The notes: generated from the sequence alone by a model not told the origin. A DNA stretch of 64,000 nt from Tanticharoenia sakaeratensis NBRC 103193 (GCF_000963885.1 NZ_BALE01000004.1:1-64000), one strand, 5' to 3'; counted from the stretch's first letter, positions 1-9,075 are shown. Numbers and translations: made by a program.

Positions 1-49
1 CCGCGTCATCCCCTACGATTCATAGTTCAGTGGACAAGCTCTAGCGGGT

Positions 50-2503
50 ATGTGGGTGGCCCTGGCCTGTCTTGCGCTGGGCACGGCGGCAATGGCGCTT
101 GTGGGGGGTGTTCGCGTATCGGTCGAGCACGGGATCGACGCGCAGCGACGCGCGCTTCTGGGCGGCGATCTGGTGATCGAGAGCCCCGACCCCATTCCGG
201 ATGCCGTGCGCGACGTTCTGATCCACGCTGGTGGTCACGTGATTGCGGGCGTGCGCATGCGCTCGATGCTGTATGGACCGTCCAGCGCACGTCTTCTGGT
301 GGAAGCCGAGGGAGTAGAGCCCGGGTGGCCGCTGGTCGGACACGCGACCCTGGCGCCGAAGGGAACGATCGGGACCGGAATAGCCGGGAATGGCCTGCTG
401 GCGGAGCCGATCATCGCCGACCGCCTTCATCTGCACGCGGGCGATACCGTGAGCCTCGGCGGCTATAACATGATCTATCATGCGGCATTGGCCGGCACGC
501 CGGACGGAGGCAGCGTGGCCCTTGCACCGCGCGTGATCGTAGCACTCCCGGATCTGCAGTCGGCCGGCCTGATCCGGCCCGGCATGCTGGCGACATGGTC
601 ATTGCATGCCGCCTGGACCGGAGACGGCGCGAACAGGACGCAGCGCGTGCGCGCCGTGGAACATGAGCTTGCCGTACGTTTCCCGGGAGTGGGCTGGCAT
701 GTGCGCGACGTGCGCGATGCGGCGGCCGGCCTGTCGCGTCTCGTCACCGAGCTCGGGCAGTTCATGGCCCTGCTAGGCCTGACCGCGCTGCTGCTCGGAG
801 GACTGGGCGTCTCATCGGGCGTTGCAGCCTGGATGCGGGGCCGTCGGCGAACGATCGCGATCCTTTCCAGCCTCGGCGCATCGCAGCGTCTGGTAGCGCA
901 GATCATGGCGGCACAGATCGGCCTGCTTTGCGGGGCCGGCGTCGTCGCCGGCGCGATTGCAGGCGCCGTGATCGCGATTGCGGTGGTCAGGCTCAGTGCC
1001 GCCGTGCTGCCGGTCGCGCCCGCGGACGGTGCGATCGCGCTTTCGGCGCTATTTGCGCTGTTGATCGGCGGCCTGACGGCTCTGCTGTTCGCAAGCCCGT
1101 CCGTCATGCGTGGGCTCGCGGCGCCGCCAGCCACACTGTTCCGTGACGATGTCTCCAATGTCGAGCGGCCGCGCCGGATCGTGGCCGTGTCGACCGCCAT
1201 CGGCATCGCGCTGTTCGTGATTGTGGTTGCAACCGCGCAGGATCGCATCGTGGCGCTCGGCTTCCTAGGGGCCATGCTCGTGGTGCTCGGGGTCTTCGCC
1301 GGTCTCGGTGCAGGTTTGCGCCGCATCGCGCATGCCGCGTCGCGCCGAAGCACGGGAGTAGTGCGGCTGGCATTGTCGTTCATCGGCCGTGCGCAAGGAC
1401 CGGCACCGCGCCTCGTGCTGGCTCTCGGAGCCGGGTTATCGGGACTGGCAGCGATCTGGATCGTCGATGGTGCATTGCAGGCACAATTTGCGGAGACGAT
1501 GCCCCGGACGGCGCCCTCGTTCTATTTCGTCGATATCCAGCCGGGCGACGTTCCGACCTTCGAGGCCATCGTGCATCGCATGCCGTTCGTGCAGGACATG
1601 CAGACGCTGCCGTCCATGCGTACGCGGGTCGTTGGCGTGAACGGCGTCCCGGCGGAACGGGTCGCAGCCTCGGCCCGGACACGGTGGGCCCTGCGCGGCG
1701 ATCATGGTCTGACGATCGAACCGCATGCGGCGGCGGGCACGGACATCACGTCGGGACGCTGGTGGAGCACCGATTATGACGGGCCGCCGCTCCTGTCGCT
1801 GGATGCGGGGCTGGCCGAAGGGTGGGGCGCAGGCGTGGGCTCGCGGGTGACGCTCAACGTGCTCGGTCGGGACATCGACTTCCGGGTCGCCTCGTTGCGT
1901 CACGTGCAATGGCAATCCCTGCAGATGAACTTCGCTTTTATCGCATCTCCGGGATTGCTTTCCCATGCGCCCCACACCGTGATCGCGACGCTGCGCACGG
2001 ACGGCAGCGTCGCGCATGACGCCGATCTTCTCGCGGCGGTCACCGACGCCCTGCCCGGCGTGACCGGTATCAGGGTGGCGGATGTGCTGGCGGTGCTGTC
2101 GAACCTGGTCGGCAAGCTCGCCCTGGCATTGTCCGCAATGGCAGGCGTCATGCTGGTTTCGGGCGTTTTGGTCCTGATCGCGACGTTGCTGGCGGGACGG
2201 CCCGAACGCATGGCGGACGGGGCGGTATTGCGCGCGCTCGGCGCATCGGACGCACAGTTGCGCCAGCTCTGGTTTATCGAATTCCTGTTTATTGGCGCAG
2301 TTGCCGGCGTGGGAGCGGGATGTGTGGGGATCCTGCTGGCCGATGTCGTCCTGCGGGAGGTCCTGTTCCTGCCAATGGCGATTGCGCCCCTGCGGATCGT
2401 GGCGGTCGTCGTGCTCTCGCTTCTGGTGATGTTCGGTGCCGGACAGTTCGCACTGCGCGCGATGCTGTCGGCACGGCCGGCCTCCCTGCTGCGCGGACGG
2501 TAA
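50..2503 (+). CDS. FtsX-family ABC transporter permease, YbbP-like; N-terminus possibly cut by a frameshift
   Basis: Large permease of 817 residues with the two-copy FtsX layout known from YbbP/LolC-type systems: a first membrane helix at residues 1-20, a periplasmic domain to about 235, three helices to about 365, three more to about 475, a second periplasmic domain, and three C-terminal helices (about 690-815). Such permeases pair with an ATPase usually encoded just upstream, outside this window; the substrate is unknown (lipoprotein or envelope export is the family theme). The ATG at 50 is the first start after an in-frame stop at 23-25, but it begins inside the conserved first helix (ALACLALG), so about 20-25 N-terminal residues expected in the family are missing. 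Another frame from base 1 encodes PRHPLRFIVQ, resembling the missing start. It ends 9 bases from the convergent GGDEF-EAL gene. Confidence 0.8.
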   Translation: MWVALACLALGTAAMALVGGVRVSVEHGIDAQRRALLGGDLVIESPDPIPDAVRDVLIHAGGHVIAGVRMRSMLYGPSSARLLVEAEGVEPGWPLVGHATLAPKGTIGTGIAGNGLLAEPIIADRLHLHAGDTVSLGGYNMIYHAALAGTPDGGSVALAPRVIVALPDLQSAGLIRPGMLATWSLHAAWTGDGANRTQRVRAVEHELAVRFPGVGWHVRDVRDAAAGLSRLVTELGQFMALLGLTALLLGGLGVSSGVAAWMRGRRRTIAILSSLGASQRLVAQIMAAQIGLLCGAGVVAGAIAGAVIAIAVVRLSAAVLPVAPADGAIALSALFALLIGGLTALLFASPSVMRGLAAPPATLFRDDVSNVERPRRIVAVSTAIGIALFVIVVATAQDRIVALGFLGAMLVVLGVFAGLGAGLRRIAHAASRRSTGVVRLALSFIGRAQGPAPRLVLALGAGLSGLAAIWIVDGALQAQFAETMPRTAPSFYFVDIQPGDVPTFEAIVHRMPFVQDMQTLPSMRTRVVGVNGVPAERVAASARTRWALRGDHGLTIEPHAAAGTDITSGRWWSTDYDGPPLLSLDAGLAEGWGAGVGSRVTLNVLGRDIDFRVASLRHVQWQSLQMNFAFIASPGLLSHAPHTVIATLRTDGSVAHDADLLAAVTDALPGVTGIRVADVLAVLSNLVGKLALALSAMAGVMLVSGVLVLIATLLAGRPERMADGAVLRALGASDAQLRQLWFIEFLFIGAVAGVGAGCVGILLADVVLREVLFLPMAIAPLRIVAVVVLSLLVMFGAGQFALRAMLSARPASLLRGR

Positions 2504-2512
2504 GGCCTCTGG

Positions 2513-4372
2513 TCAGGATGCGATCTGCATGACAGGCAGCGGATGCGCCGTGATCGATCGTGCGACAAGGTCCGCATAATACGCAATAGGGGCGGGGCGG
2601 CCGAACAGGTAGCCCTGGATCTGGCCACAGTTCAGGCTGCGCAGCAGATCCAGCTGTGCCGTTGTTTCGACGCCTTCGGCGACGACGGCAACATCCAGTG
2701 CCTCGCTCATGCTGATGATTACCTGCACAATGGAACGCGTCGCCGAATCATGGACCATGTCCCGCACGAAGGAGCGGTCGATCTTGATGCGATTGAAGGG
2801 AAACTGTCGCAGATAGGTCAGGCTGCAGTAGCCGGTGCCGAAATCGTCCATCGAGATCGGTGTGCCGCCGGCTCGCAGGCGGCGCAGCATGTCCAGATTT
2901 CGCGCCTGGTTGGTCAGCATGATCGATTCGGTTAGCTCCAGCTCCAGACGATGGGCCGCCAGCCCGCATTCACGAAGCGTCTCCGCAACGACGTCGGCCA
3001 TGTCGTCCTGCTGGAACTGGGCCGCGGAAACGTTGACCGCGACATGGAGATGTGAGGGCCAGCGTGTGGCCTCCAGGCAGGCTTCGCGCAGCACCCAGCG
3101 GCCGATCTCGCCGATCAGCGCACTCTGTTCGGCCAGCCCGATGAACTGCAGCGGCGGCACGATGCCGCGCTTCGGATGCCGCCAGCGCAGCAGGGCCTCG
3201 AAGCCCAGCAGTTCCTCGCTATAGGCCCTGAACTGCGGCTGATATTCCAGAAACAGCTCACGACCCGCGATCGCGCTGTGCAGATCGGCTTCCAGGGTCG
3301 CGCGCATGACGGCCGCCGCGGCCATGAAAGGTTCGAACCGGCAGATCGTGCCGTGCGCCGTGTCCTTGGCACGATAGAGCGCCAGATCGGCCCGACGTCG
3401 TGCCGTGTCAGGGTCGGTCGCATCATCGGGTGCCACGCAGATGCCGATGCCGCTCGACATGTAGAGCGTCGCATCTCCGATCGGCAGGGCCGCGCAGATG
3501 GCATCCTGTGCGGCCTGCGCGACGGCAAGCGCATCTTCGGCGATGTCGATGGGCGCAATGATGGCGAACTTGTCGCCGCCCATGCGACCGACGATCGCCC
3601 CGGGCGCTGCCGACGCGCGAAGTCGTTCCGCCATACGGCAAACGACCTCGTCTCCCATCGTGTAGCCGTGCAGATCGTTCACGGCATGAAACCGATCCAG
3701 GTCCAGCGACAGGAGCGCCGATCTGGCTGCACGCGGACCGATCCGGGTCGCCATATGACGTTCCATCGCCTTGCGCCCAGGCAATCCGGTCATGGGATCG
3801 GTCTCGTCGAGATCGCGCTTCCTCAGCATCGGACGCGCATCGGTGATCAGCAGCAGGATCCCGGTTCGGCGTTGCACCCGGGTGCTGCGGGCAGACACGC
3901 GAGCCTCGAGACCGCCGCCACTGCAGGTCCGAAGTCTGGTAACCACCGTGCATCCACCCCCGTCTGCAGCGTTCCCGGCAAGATCGTCCAGAAGTGCCGG
4001 CGACAGATCCAGGGATTCGACACAGGCCCCCGCCCCATAGCCCGTCAGCATGCAGAAGGCAGGATCGGCATCCATGATGCGTGACGCCGATATAAACGCC
4101 ATGGCGCCCGGCGCGGTCGCCGCCCATCCGTGGCGCGCGGCAAGCCATCGCCATTGAAGCGGCGACAGGCCAGAGGGCGCTGGCTGCCAAGCCGTGCCGG
4201 TCAGGGCGCTGGCGAGAATGGCGAGCAGACACAGGATGATAGGCGTCCCGGACGACAGCGCTGCTGCGTCGCCCGAGCGGGTGGCCGACAGGACCAGCGC
4301 CCCCGCGACACAGGCGCCGGTCGTGGCCGCCAGGGCCATCAGTCCGGAGCGTGGAAGCGGGAAATTGGGCAT
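2513..4372 (-). CDS. Membrane GGDEF-EAL protein (cyclic-di-GMP phosphodiesterase likely)
   Basis: Protein of 619 residues for cyclic-di-GMP turnover. Two hydrophobic segments (about 11-30 and 43-61) anchor it; residues 85-180 look like a degenerate PAS sensor. The GGDEF domain (about 185-345) has the sequence GGDKF at 265-269, so the catalytic Glu is Lys and cyclase activity is doubtful; such domains often keep only a GTP-binding regulatory role. The EAL domain (about 360-605) keeps the expected residues: E in EALLRW (392), N447, E482 in ELTES, the DDFGTG pair at 509-510, K530 and E566 in VVAEGVET. I infer an active phosphodiesterase. It is convergent with the permease and divergent from the NUDIX gene. 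In a motile, polysaccharide-making bacterium a role in the motile-sessile switch is plausible but not shown. Confidence 0.88.
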   Translation of the reverse strand: MPNFPLPRSGLMALAATTGACVAGALVLSATRSGDAAALSSGTPIILCLLAILASALTGTAWQPAPSGLSPLQWRWLAARHGWAATAPGAMAFISASRIMDADPAFCMLTGYGAGACVESLDLSPALLDDLAGNAADGGGCTVVTRLRTCSGGGLEARVSARSTRVQRRTGILLLITDARPMLRKRDLDETDPMTGLPGRKAMERHMATRIGPRAARSALLSLDLDRFHAVNDLHGYTMGDEVVCRMAERLRASAAPGAIVGRMGGDKFAIIAPIDIAEDALAVAQAAQDAICAALPIGDATLYMSSGIGICVAPDDATDPDTARRRADLALYRAKDTAHGTICRFEPFMAAAAVMRATLEADLHSAIAGRELFLEYQPQFRAYSEELLGFEALLRWRHPKRGIVPPLQFIGLAEQSALIGEIGRWVLREACLEATRWPSHLHVAVNVSAAQFQQDDMADVVAETLRECGLAAHRLELELTESIMLTNQARNLDMLRRLRAGGTPISMDDFGTGYCSLTYLRQFPFNRIKIDRSFVRDMVHDSATRSIVQVIISMSEALDVAVVAEGVETTAQLDLLRSLNCGQIQGYLFGRPAPIAYYADLVARSITAHPLPVMQIAS

Positions 4373-4538
4373 CGGTTGGGCTTTCGTCCGTCTCGGCGCG
4401 AACCAACCGCGTCGTCGAGGCTCCTCATGGTTGCCGAGCGCTGGTTAAAAAATCGAAAACTTTCCCCGCCCCCTGAAAGAGGCCATGAACGATGCCGCGT
4501 CATGGGGCACGTTACCGGGCAGGGAAGGACGACACGCA

Positions 4539-5168
4539 ATGAGTGAACCGGACTGGCTGACGTGGACCCGGGAAATGCAGGCAATCGCGCAGACTGGTCT
4601 TGCCTACGCAACCAGCGTCTATGACCGGGAACGTTATGAGCAGCTTCGGACGCTCGCGAGCCGCATCATGGCGACCCATACCGGTGCACCGGCAGACCGC
4701 ATCGCGGATCTGTTCGCAGGCCAGCATGGTTACGCGACCCCCAAGATCGACGTCCGGGCCGCAGTGTTCGACGAGGCAGGCCGCATTCTGATGGTGCGCG
4801 AGCGGCTGGATCACGACCGCTGGACACTGCCGGGCGGCTGGGCCGAGACTGACATCTCCGCCGCGGCGAACGCGGTCAAGGAGGTGCGTGAGGAGAGCGG
4901 CTATGGCGCACGGGTGCGCAAACTCGCCGCAGCCTGGGACCGCACGACACAGGGCCACCCGGCCGATCCGTTTGCGGCACTGAAGATGTTCTTCCTGTGC
5001 GACCTCGACGGCGGCGAAGCGCGCATCAGCATCGAGACATCGGAAGTCGGATGGTTCGCACGCGATGCAATCCCCGACGACCTGTCGCGCGGGCGCGTGC
5101 TGCCGGGCCAGATCGCGTGCATGTTCGCCCATCATGACAACCCCGGACGACCGACCGATTTCGACTGA
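4539..5168 (+). CDS. NUDIX hydrolase with NUDIX_N domain, atypical Nudix box
   Basis: Protein of 209 residues. I chose ATG 4539 because AGGGAAGGA lies at 4521-4529; an earlier in-frame ATG at 4485 lacks this. The N-terminal third (residues 1-60, including QAIAQTGLAYA and YDRERYEQLR) matches the small helical NUDIX_N domain of YjhB-type ADP-ribose or nucleoside-diphosphate hydrolases. The Nudix box follows LPGGWAE, but the first conserved Glu is replaced by Ile (GGWAETDIS) and the Arg of REVxEE is Lys (KEVREESG); the EE pair is kept. The metal site may therefore be altered and activity is uncertain. The 3' end overlaps the next gene by 35 bases, implying translational coupling with the glycosyltransferase. 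Confidence 0.85.
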   Translation: MSEPDWLTWTREMQAIAQTGLAYATSVYDRERYEQLRTLASRIMATHTGAPADRIADLFAGQHGYATPKIDVRAAVFDEAGRILMVRERLDHDRWTLPGGWAETDISAAANAVKEVREESGYGARVRKLAAAWDRTTQGHPADPFAALKMFFLCDLDGGEARISIETSEVGWFARDAIPDDLSRGRVLPGQIACMFAHHDNPGRPTDFD

Positions 5169-6273
5169 CACCGCGATCATCCTGCCGCAGAGGGAGCGCT
5201 ACGCGCCGGGAGAGGCCGGTGCGATCGCCCTGCTGGCAGCGCGGCTTGCGGGGCGGGATGACCGGATCCTGGGTATCGCGCCCGCTGGTGCACCCTATCC
5301 GGCCGGATCCTTCACACCGGTACGCCCAGCCGCATTCGGGCTCAGCGATACGGCCCGTTATGCCCGGGGATGTGTATCGGCGCTCGGCAGCCGGCTGCCA
5401 GACCTGATCGAGGTCCATAACCGGCCGGATGTCGCGCTCGGGATCGCCCGCGCGCTCCCGCATATGCCGATGTTGCTGGTGCTGCATAACGATCCGCAGG
5501 GTATGCGCGATGCCCGCACGCCCGAGGCCCGCATCGCATTGCTGCGCCGCATGCGGATTGCGGGCGTGTCGGACTGGGTACGCGCGCGGTTTCTGGACGG
5601 GCTGCCGTCGTCTGCGGACATCATGGCGGTCCTGCCGAACTGCATCGACTGCAAGGCGCTGCCGAACCCGGTTCCCATGGCCGAGCGGCGTCGGGAGATC
5701 CTGTTTGCCGGACGTATCGTCGCGGACAAGGGCGCGGATGCTTTTGTCCGGGCCTGCGCACAGATCCTGCCGCGCTGGCCCGGCTGGACCGCGCGCATGA
5801 TCGGTGCGGATCGCTTCGGCGCCGATACGCCACGAACGGCTTTTCTCGACGCCTTGGTACCGCAGGCCCGGGCGGCCGGGATCGTCATGGACGGCTATCG
5901 GCCGCACGACGTGGTCCTGAACGCAATGGCACAGGCGGCTGTTGTCGTGGTCCCGAGTCGCTGGCCGGAACCCTTCGGACTGACGGCCCTCGAATCGATG
6001 GCCACGGGCGCCGCCCTGATCGCATCCTCCAAAGGCGCCTTGTCGTGGGTCGTGCAGAACGGCGGCCTGATCGCGGATCCCGATGAGCCGGCCGTACTGG
6101 AGACGGCGCTGGAGCACGTCCTGAGCGATCTGCCCCTGCGTGAAAGCCTTTCCGCGCAGGGACAGGCCCGAGCCCGTCTCTTCGATGTCGCGGAGGCTCG
6201 CGAGCGCCTTTCTGTCTTGCGCGCGGACGTGCGCGCCCGGCCGTTTCTCAGTCCCGAACCGGCGGGGCCATGA
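5134..6273 (+). CDS. GT4-type glycosyltransferase
   Basis: A 379-residue glycosyltransferase of the GT-B fold, family 4. The start at ATG 5134 lies inside the end of the NUDIX gene; upstream in-frame codons encode unlikely protein, so the 35-base overlap appears real. The C-terminal half carries the nucleotide-sugar site: a region near ILFAGRIVADKGAD (Rossmann entry), VVVPSRWPEPFGLTALE with the E-x7-E motif, and MATGAALIASSKGA. The N-terminal acceptor domain includes LPDLIEVHNRP. Substrate is not determinable. It is probably cytosolic or peripheral to the inner membrane, building a cell-surface glycan. The 3' end overlaps the convergent aldo/keto reductase by 26 bases. Confidence 0.86.
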   Translation: MTTPDDRPISTDTAIILPQRERYAPGEAGAIALLAARLAGRDDRILGIAPAGAPYPAGSFTPVRPAAFGLSDTARYARGCVSALGSRLPDLIEVHNRPDVALGIARALPHMPMLLVLHNDPQGMRDARTPEARIALLRRMRIAGVSDWVRARFLDGLPSSADIMAVLPNCIDCKALPNPVPMAERRREILFAGRIVADKGADAFVRACAQILPRWPGWTARMIGADRFGADTPRTAFLDALVPQARAAGIVMDGYRPHDVVLNAMAQAAVVVVPSRWPEPFGLTALESMATGAALIASSKGALSWVVQNGGLIADPDEPAVLETALEHVLSDLPLRESLSAQGQARARLFDVAEARERLSVLRADVRARPFLSPEPAGP

Positions 6274-7231
6274 ATTCGGGGCCGACCGGGTCCGGCACGT
6301 CACGTGCCAGAATGGCGTCGATCTCGCTCTTGTCCTCGTCCGTAAGAGACCATCCGAACACGTCGCGCACGCCGTCGATCTGCTCGGGCTTGCGGGCACC
6401 CCACAGGGCGATCATCGGACCCTGATCCAGTACCCACCGGATGGCCAGTGCCATCAGCGACTTGTCGTGCCGGGCCGCGATCGCCCTGAACCCGTCGACG
6501 GCCGCCAGATAATGGTCGAAGCGGGGCTTCTGGAACTTCGGATCGCCGCTGCGCAGATCGTCCTTCGGAAAGGTCGTGTCCTTCGTCATGCGGCCGGCCA
6601 GCAGACCGCGGCAGAGCGGGCCATAGGCCAGTCCCACCATATCGTGCTCGATCATGAACGGCAGCAGGTCGCGCTCGATGTCGCGCTCGAACAGGTTGTA
6701 GGGCGGCTGCACCACGGACAGGGGCGCGTGCGCACGGAACGTCTCGATGTCGGCAATCGAATAGTTGCTGACGCCCAGGGCCCGGACCTTGCCTTCCTTC
6801 TGCAGGGCCGCGAGGGTCTCGGCGGTTTCGGCGATCGGTGTCTTCGGGTCGGGCCAGTGAACCTGATAGAGGTCGATCACGTCCGTGCGCAGGCGGCGCA
6901 GCGAATCCTCGACTTCCTTGCGGATCCGCGCAGGCGTACTGTCCCGGAAGGGCTTTTCGTCCTTCCAGTTCAGGCCGACCTTGGTCGCGACGGCGACCTT
7001 GTCCCGTCGGCCTTCCAGCGCCCGTCCGATGACGTCTTCCGAATGGCCGAAGCCATAGACCGGCGCCGTGTCGATCAGGTTGACGCCCTCGTCGATCGCG
7101 CGATGGATCGTGCGGATGGCATTGTCGTCGTCCGGACCGCCCCACATCCAGCCGCCTATGGCCCAGGTTCCCAGTGCGACGCGGGAGACGGGGCGGTCGA
7201 GACCGGGGATCGTGATCGTGTCGGATGACAT
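6248..7231 (-). CDS. Aldo/keto reductase
   Basis: Cytosolic NAD(P)H-dependent oxidoreductase of 327 residues, (beta/alpha)8 barrel. The start at 7231 is preceded by GAAGGAA about 8 bases upstream and removes 15 unlikely residues of a longer frame. The catalytic tetrad is visible: D and Y in NLIDTAPVYGFG, K in VAVATKVG and H in LYQVHWPD. GVSNYS and the C-terminal LWGARKPEQ segment are typical cofactor-site elements. It resembles the YghZ/YajO-like group of general aldo/keto reductases; acetic acid bacteria use such enzymes for sugar and polyol ketones, but the substrate cannot be read from sequence. It overlaps the 3' end of the glycosyltransferase tail to tail. Confidence 0.9.
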   Translation of the reverse strand: MSSDTITIPGLDRPVSRVALGTWAIGGWMWGGPDDDNAIRTIHRAIDEGVNLIDTAPVYGFGHSEDVIGRALEGRRDKVAVATKVGLNWKDEKPFRDSTPARIRKEVEDSLRRLRTDVIDLYQVHWPDPKTPIAETAETLAALQKEGKVRALGVSNYSIADIETFRAHAPLSVVQPPYNLFERDIERDLLPFMIEHDMVGLAYGPLCRGLLAGRMTKDTTFPKDDLRSGDPKFQKPRFDHYLAAVDGFRAIAARHDKSLMALAIRWVLDQGPMIALWGARKPEQIDGVRDVFGWSLTDEDKSEIDAILARDVPDPVGPEFMAPPVRD

Positions 7232-7376
7232 GAAGTATTCCTTCAGCGGCTGCATGAAATGTTTCACCCGACACAATGAAGCGAGCGTTCTTCGGGTTTC
7301 ATCGTGACGTCGAATACCTCTTGTGACGCAAAGGGGGGTTGCGGCATCGCGCGCGGACCGCCATCAGCGGCAAATC

Positions 7377-8687
7377 ATGGTGCAGCGATCCAAACTCCTC
7401 AGAGGTCTCGACGGGATCGGCACTGCGGCGACGTTCCTTCTGCCGCTGGGACTGACGCATCTGCGCGGGATCGCGGAAGTCTGTATCGACATCCTGGCGA
7501 TCGGGCTGCTGGCCCGCTCGGGCGTAAGTGGCACATGGGCCTGGGCGCGCGCGCCCTGGTTTGTGCTGTCGCTTGTGTGGTGGGGATGGCAGGTGGCGTG
7601 CTCGATGCCCGTCGCTCCGTTCGGAGCCGGCGGCTGGGGCGGATTTCTGCAAGCGCTCGCGGCCGTCCGTTTTCTGGTCATGGTCGCGGCACTGCAGAGC
7701 TGGACCCTGCGTGACAGGCGCGCGCTCGTCTGGATGATGGGCCTTCTGGCGGCCTGCTGCCTGTATATCGGGGGGCAGATCCTTATTCAGGCGCTCTTCG
7801 GCTACAACCTGTTCGGCGTGCCTCGCTTCCATGACGGCACGCTGACGGGTCCCTACCGCACCCCGCGCGCCGCGGCGCCGTTGTCGCGGCTCGCGCTTCC
7901 CACATTGATGCTCGGCTGCGCGTGGGTAGGGCAACGTCTGGCCGGGTTCAGGGCCATCGCTGCCATGAGCGGCCTTGCGGTTCTCGCGATTGCCCTGAAC
8001 GTGCTGGCCGGCCAGCGGATGCCGCTGGCGCTGCTCGTCCTTGGTATTGCGATCTGCGCCGCGCTCTATCGCCCCTTGCGCCCGGCATTTCTGGTATCGG
8101 CGGTATTGCTGCCGGTTCTGGTGGCTCTCTCCGCCATCGTGTCACATGCCAGCTTCGTCCACCTCGTCGTGCTGGCGCATCAGCAGCTGACGCATTTCGG
8201 CCAATCGCCGTATGGGCAGATTTTCACGCGCGCAACCGTCATGGCGATCAGCAATCCGCTGACCGGGCTCGGCTATGACGCATTCCGGCACGGCTGCGCG
8301 GATCCCGCCTATTTCCATGGGCTCCGTCTTCTGGGAAGCGTGCCGGGCGACGATGGGGGCGGGCGTGCGATCTGCGTGCAGCACGCCCACAATCATTATC
8401 TGGAAGCCGTCACGAATGCGGGCCTTCCAGGGCTCGGACTGTTCTGCGCGATGATCGCAGGCTGGCTCGTGGCGCTCTGGCCTCAGCCGGCCAGCACGTC
8501 ATCATCCGTGCAGGCGTTTCGGATCGGCGTGTTCGCAGCCATCATCGTGCAGGAATGGCCCTTCGCCTCGTCCAGCGATTTCATGAACCTGCCGCTTGGC
8601 GGCTGGGCTTTCCTTCTTCTTGGCACCGGACTGGCAGCCACGCATTTGCCACAAAGCGGGCGCGTTATGTGGGCGTGGAGGTCCTGA
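7377..8687 (+). CDS. O-antigen ligase / polymerase-like membrane protein
   Basis: Polytopic inner-membrane protein of 436 residues with roughly ten hydrophobic segments (for example AATFLLPLGLTHL, FLVSAVLLPVLVALSAIV). The longest soluble loop lies about residues 270-345 and ends in HAHNHYLEAVTNAGLPGL, the signature stretch of the Wzy/WaaL (Wzy_C) superfamily, whose members join or polymerise undecaprenyl-linked glycans in the periplasm. Whether this is the ligase or a polymerase cannot be decided. The start is uncertain: ATG 7377 gives the natural N-terminus, but a GTG at 7323 in the same frame is possible; neither has a strong ribosome site. The stop codon overlaps the ATG of the next gene (ATGA). 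Confidence 0.8.
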   Translation: MVQRSKLLRGLDGIGTAATFLLPLGLTHLRGIAEVCIDILAIGLLARSGVSGTWAWARAPWFVLSLVWWGWQVACSMPVAPFGAGGWGGFLQALAAVRFLVMVAALQSWTLRDRRALVWMMGLLAACCLYIGGQILIQALFGYNLFGVPRFHDGTLTGPYRTPRAAAPLSRLALPTLMLGCAWVGQRLAGFRAIAAMSGLAVLAIALNVLAGQRMPLALLVLGIAICAALYRPLRPAFLVSAVLLPVLVALSAIVSHASFVHLVVLAHQQLTHFGQSPYGQIFTRATVMAISNPLTGLGYDAFRHGCADPAYFHGLRLLGSVPGDDGGGRAICVQHAHNHYLEAVTNAGLPGLGLFCAMIAGWLVALWPQPASTSSSVQAFRIGVFAAIIVQEWPFASSSDFMNLPLGGWAFLLLGTGLAATHLPQSGRVMWAWRS

Positions 8688-8869
8688 TGACGTATCCGAG
8701 AATACTGTTGTTGCTGGTGACGGCGTGCACGCTGTCCGGGTGCTATGTCGGGCCGCCCGGCTGGCACCGGGGGTGGCATCGCGGCTATTATGGCGGCCAC
8801 GCCGGCTGGTATGACGAGCATAACGCATGGCGCGGCGACTGGCACGGAGGCGGCTGGCGTTATCGCTGA
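8687..8869 (+). CDS. Small lipoprotein, Gly/His/Trp-rich
   Basis: Sixty-residue protein beginning MTYPRILLLLVTACTLSGC: a short basic-hydrophobic signal and a lipobox (LSGC) with the acylated Cys at residue 19. The mature part is only about 40 residues and rich in Gly, His, Trp and Tyr (GWHRGWHRGYYGGH). GGAGG sits about 8 bases upstream and the start overlaps the stop of the O-antigen-ligase-like gene as ATGA, so the two are translated together. Function is unknown; the His-rich tail could bind metal, but nothing confirms it. Confidence 0.72.
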   Translation: MTYPRILLLLVTACTLSGCYVGPPGWHRGWHRGYYGGHAGWYDEHNAWRGDWHGGGWRYR

Positions 8870-8897
8870 CGCCGAACTGACTTTTCCGGAAGAAGGC

Positions 8898-8972
8898 TGG
8901 TGCCGGGTGAGGGATTTGAACCCCCGGCCTTCGGTTTACAAAACCGCTGCACTACCACTGTGCTAACCCGGC
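8898..8972 (-). tRNA. tRNA-Thr (anticodon UGU)
   Basis: The reverse strand folds as a complete cloverleaf: acceptor arm GCCGGGT pairing with ACCCGGC, D arm GCAC/GTGC, anticodon loop TTTGTAA with TGT at 34-36, T arm GGGGG-TTCAAAT-CCCTC with minor mispairing, and an encoded CCA tail at the 3' end (TGG at 8898-8900 on the plus strand). The first anticodon-stem pair is G-A, a mismatch. The anticodon reads ACA (and by wobble ACG) threonine codons. Confidence 0.95.
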
Positions 8973-8995
8973 GAACCAGGCGCCGTTTTCGGGCC

Positions 8996-9030
8996 AATGC
9001 CGTCGCGCGTCAAGAGCGCGTGACGGCATT
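8996..9030 (-). terminator. Long hairpin downstream of the 75-aa gene
   Basis: Inverted repeat with AATGCCGTC at 8996-9004 and GACGGCATT at 9022-9030; inside it four more GC pairs and two G-U pairs extend the stem to about 15 bp around a 5-base loop. It lies just beyond the end of the minus-strand gene at 9076 and upstream of the tRNA. There is no clear T run on either side, so it may be a non-canonical terminator or a processing site. Confidence 0.5.
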
Positions 9031-9075
9031 GCCTGCATATCGTCGAGGGCTGTCGTGACGACGCAGTTCGCGCCG

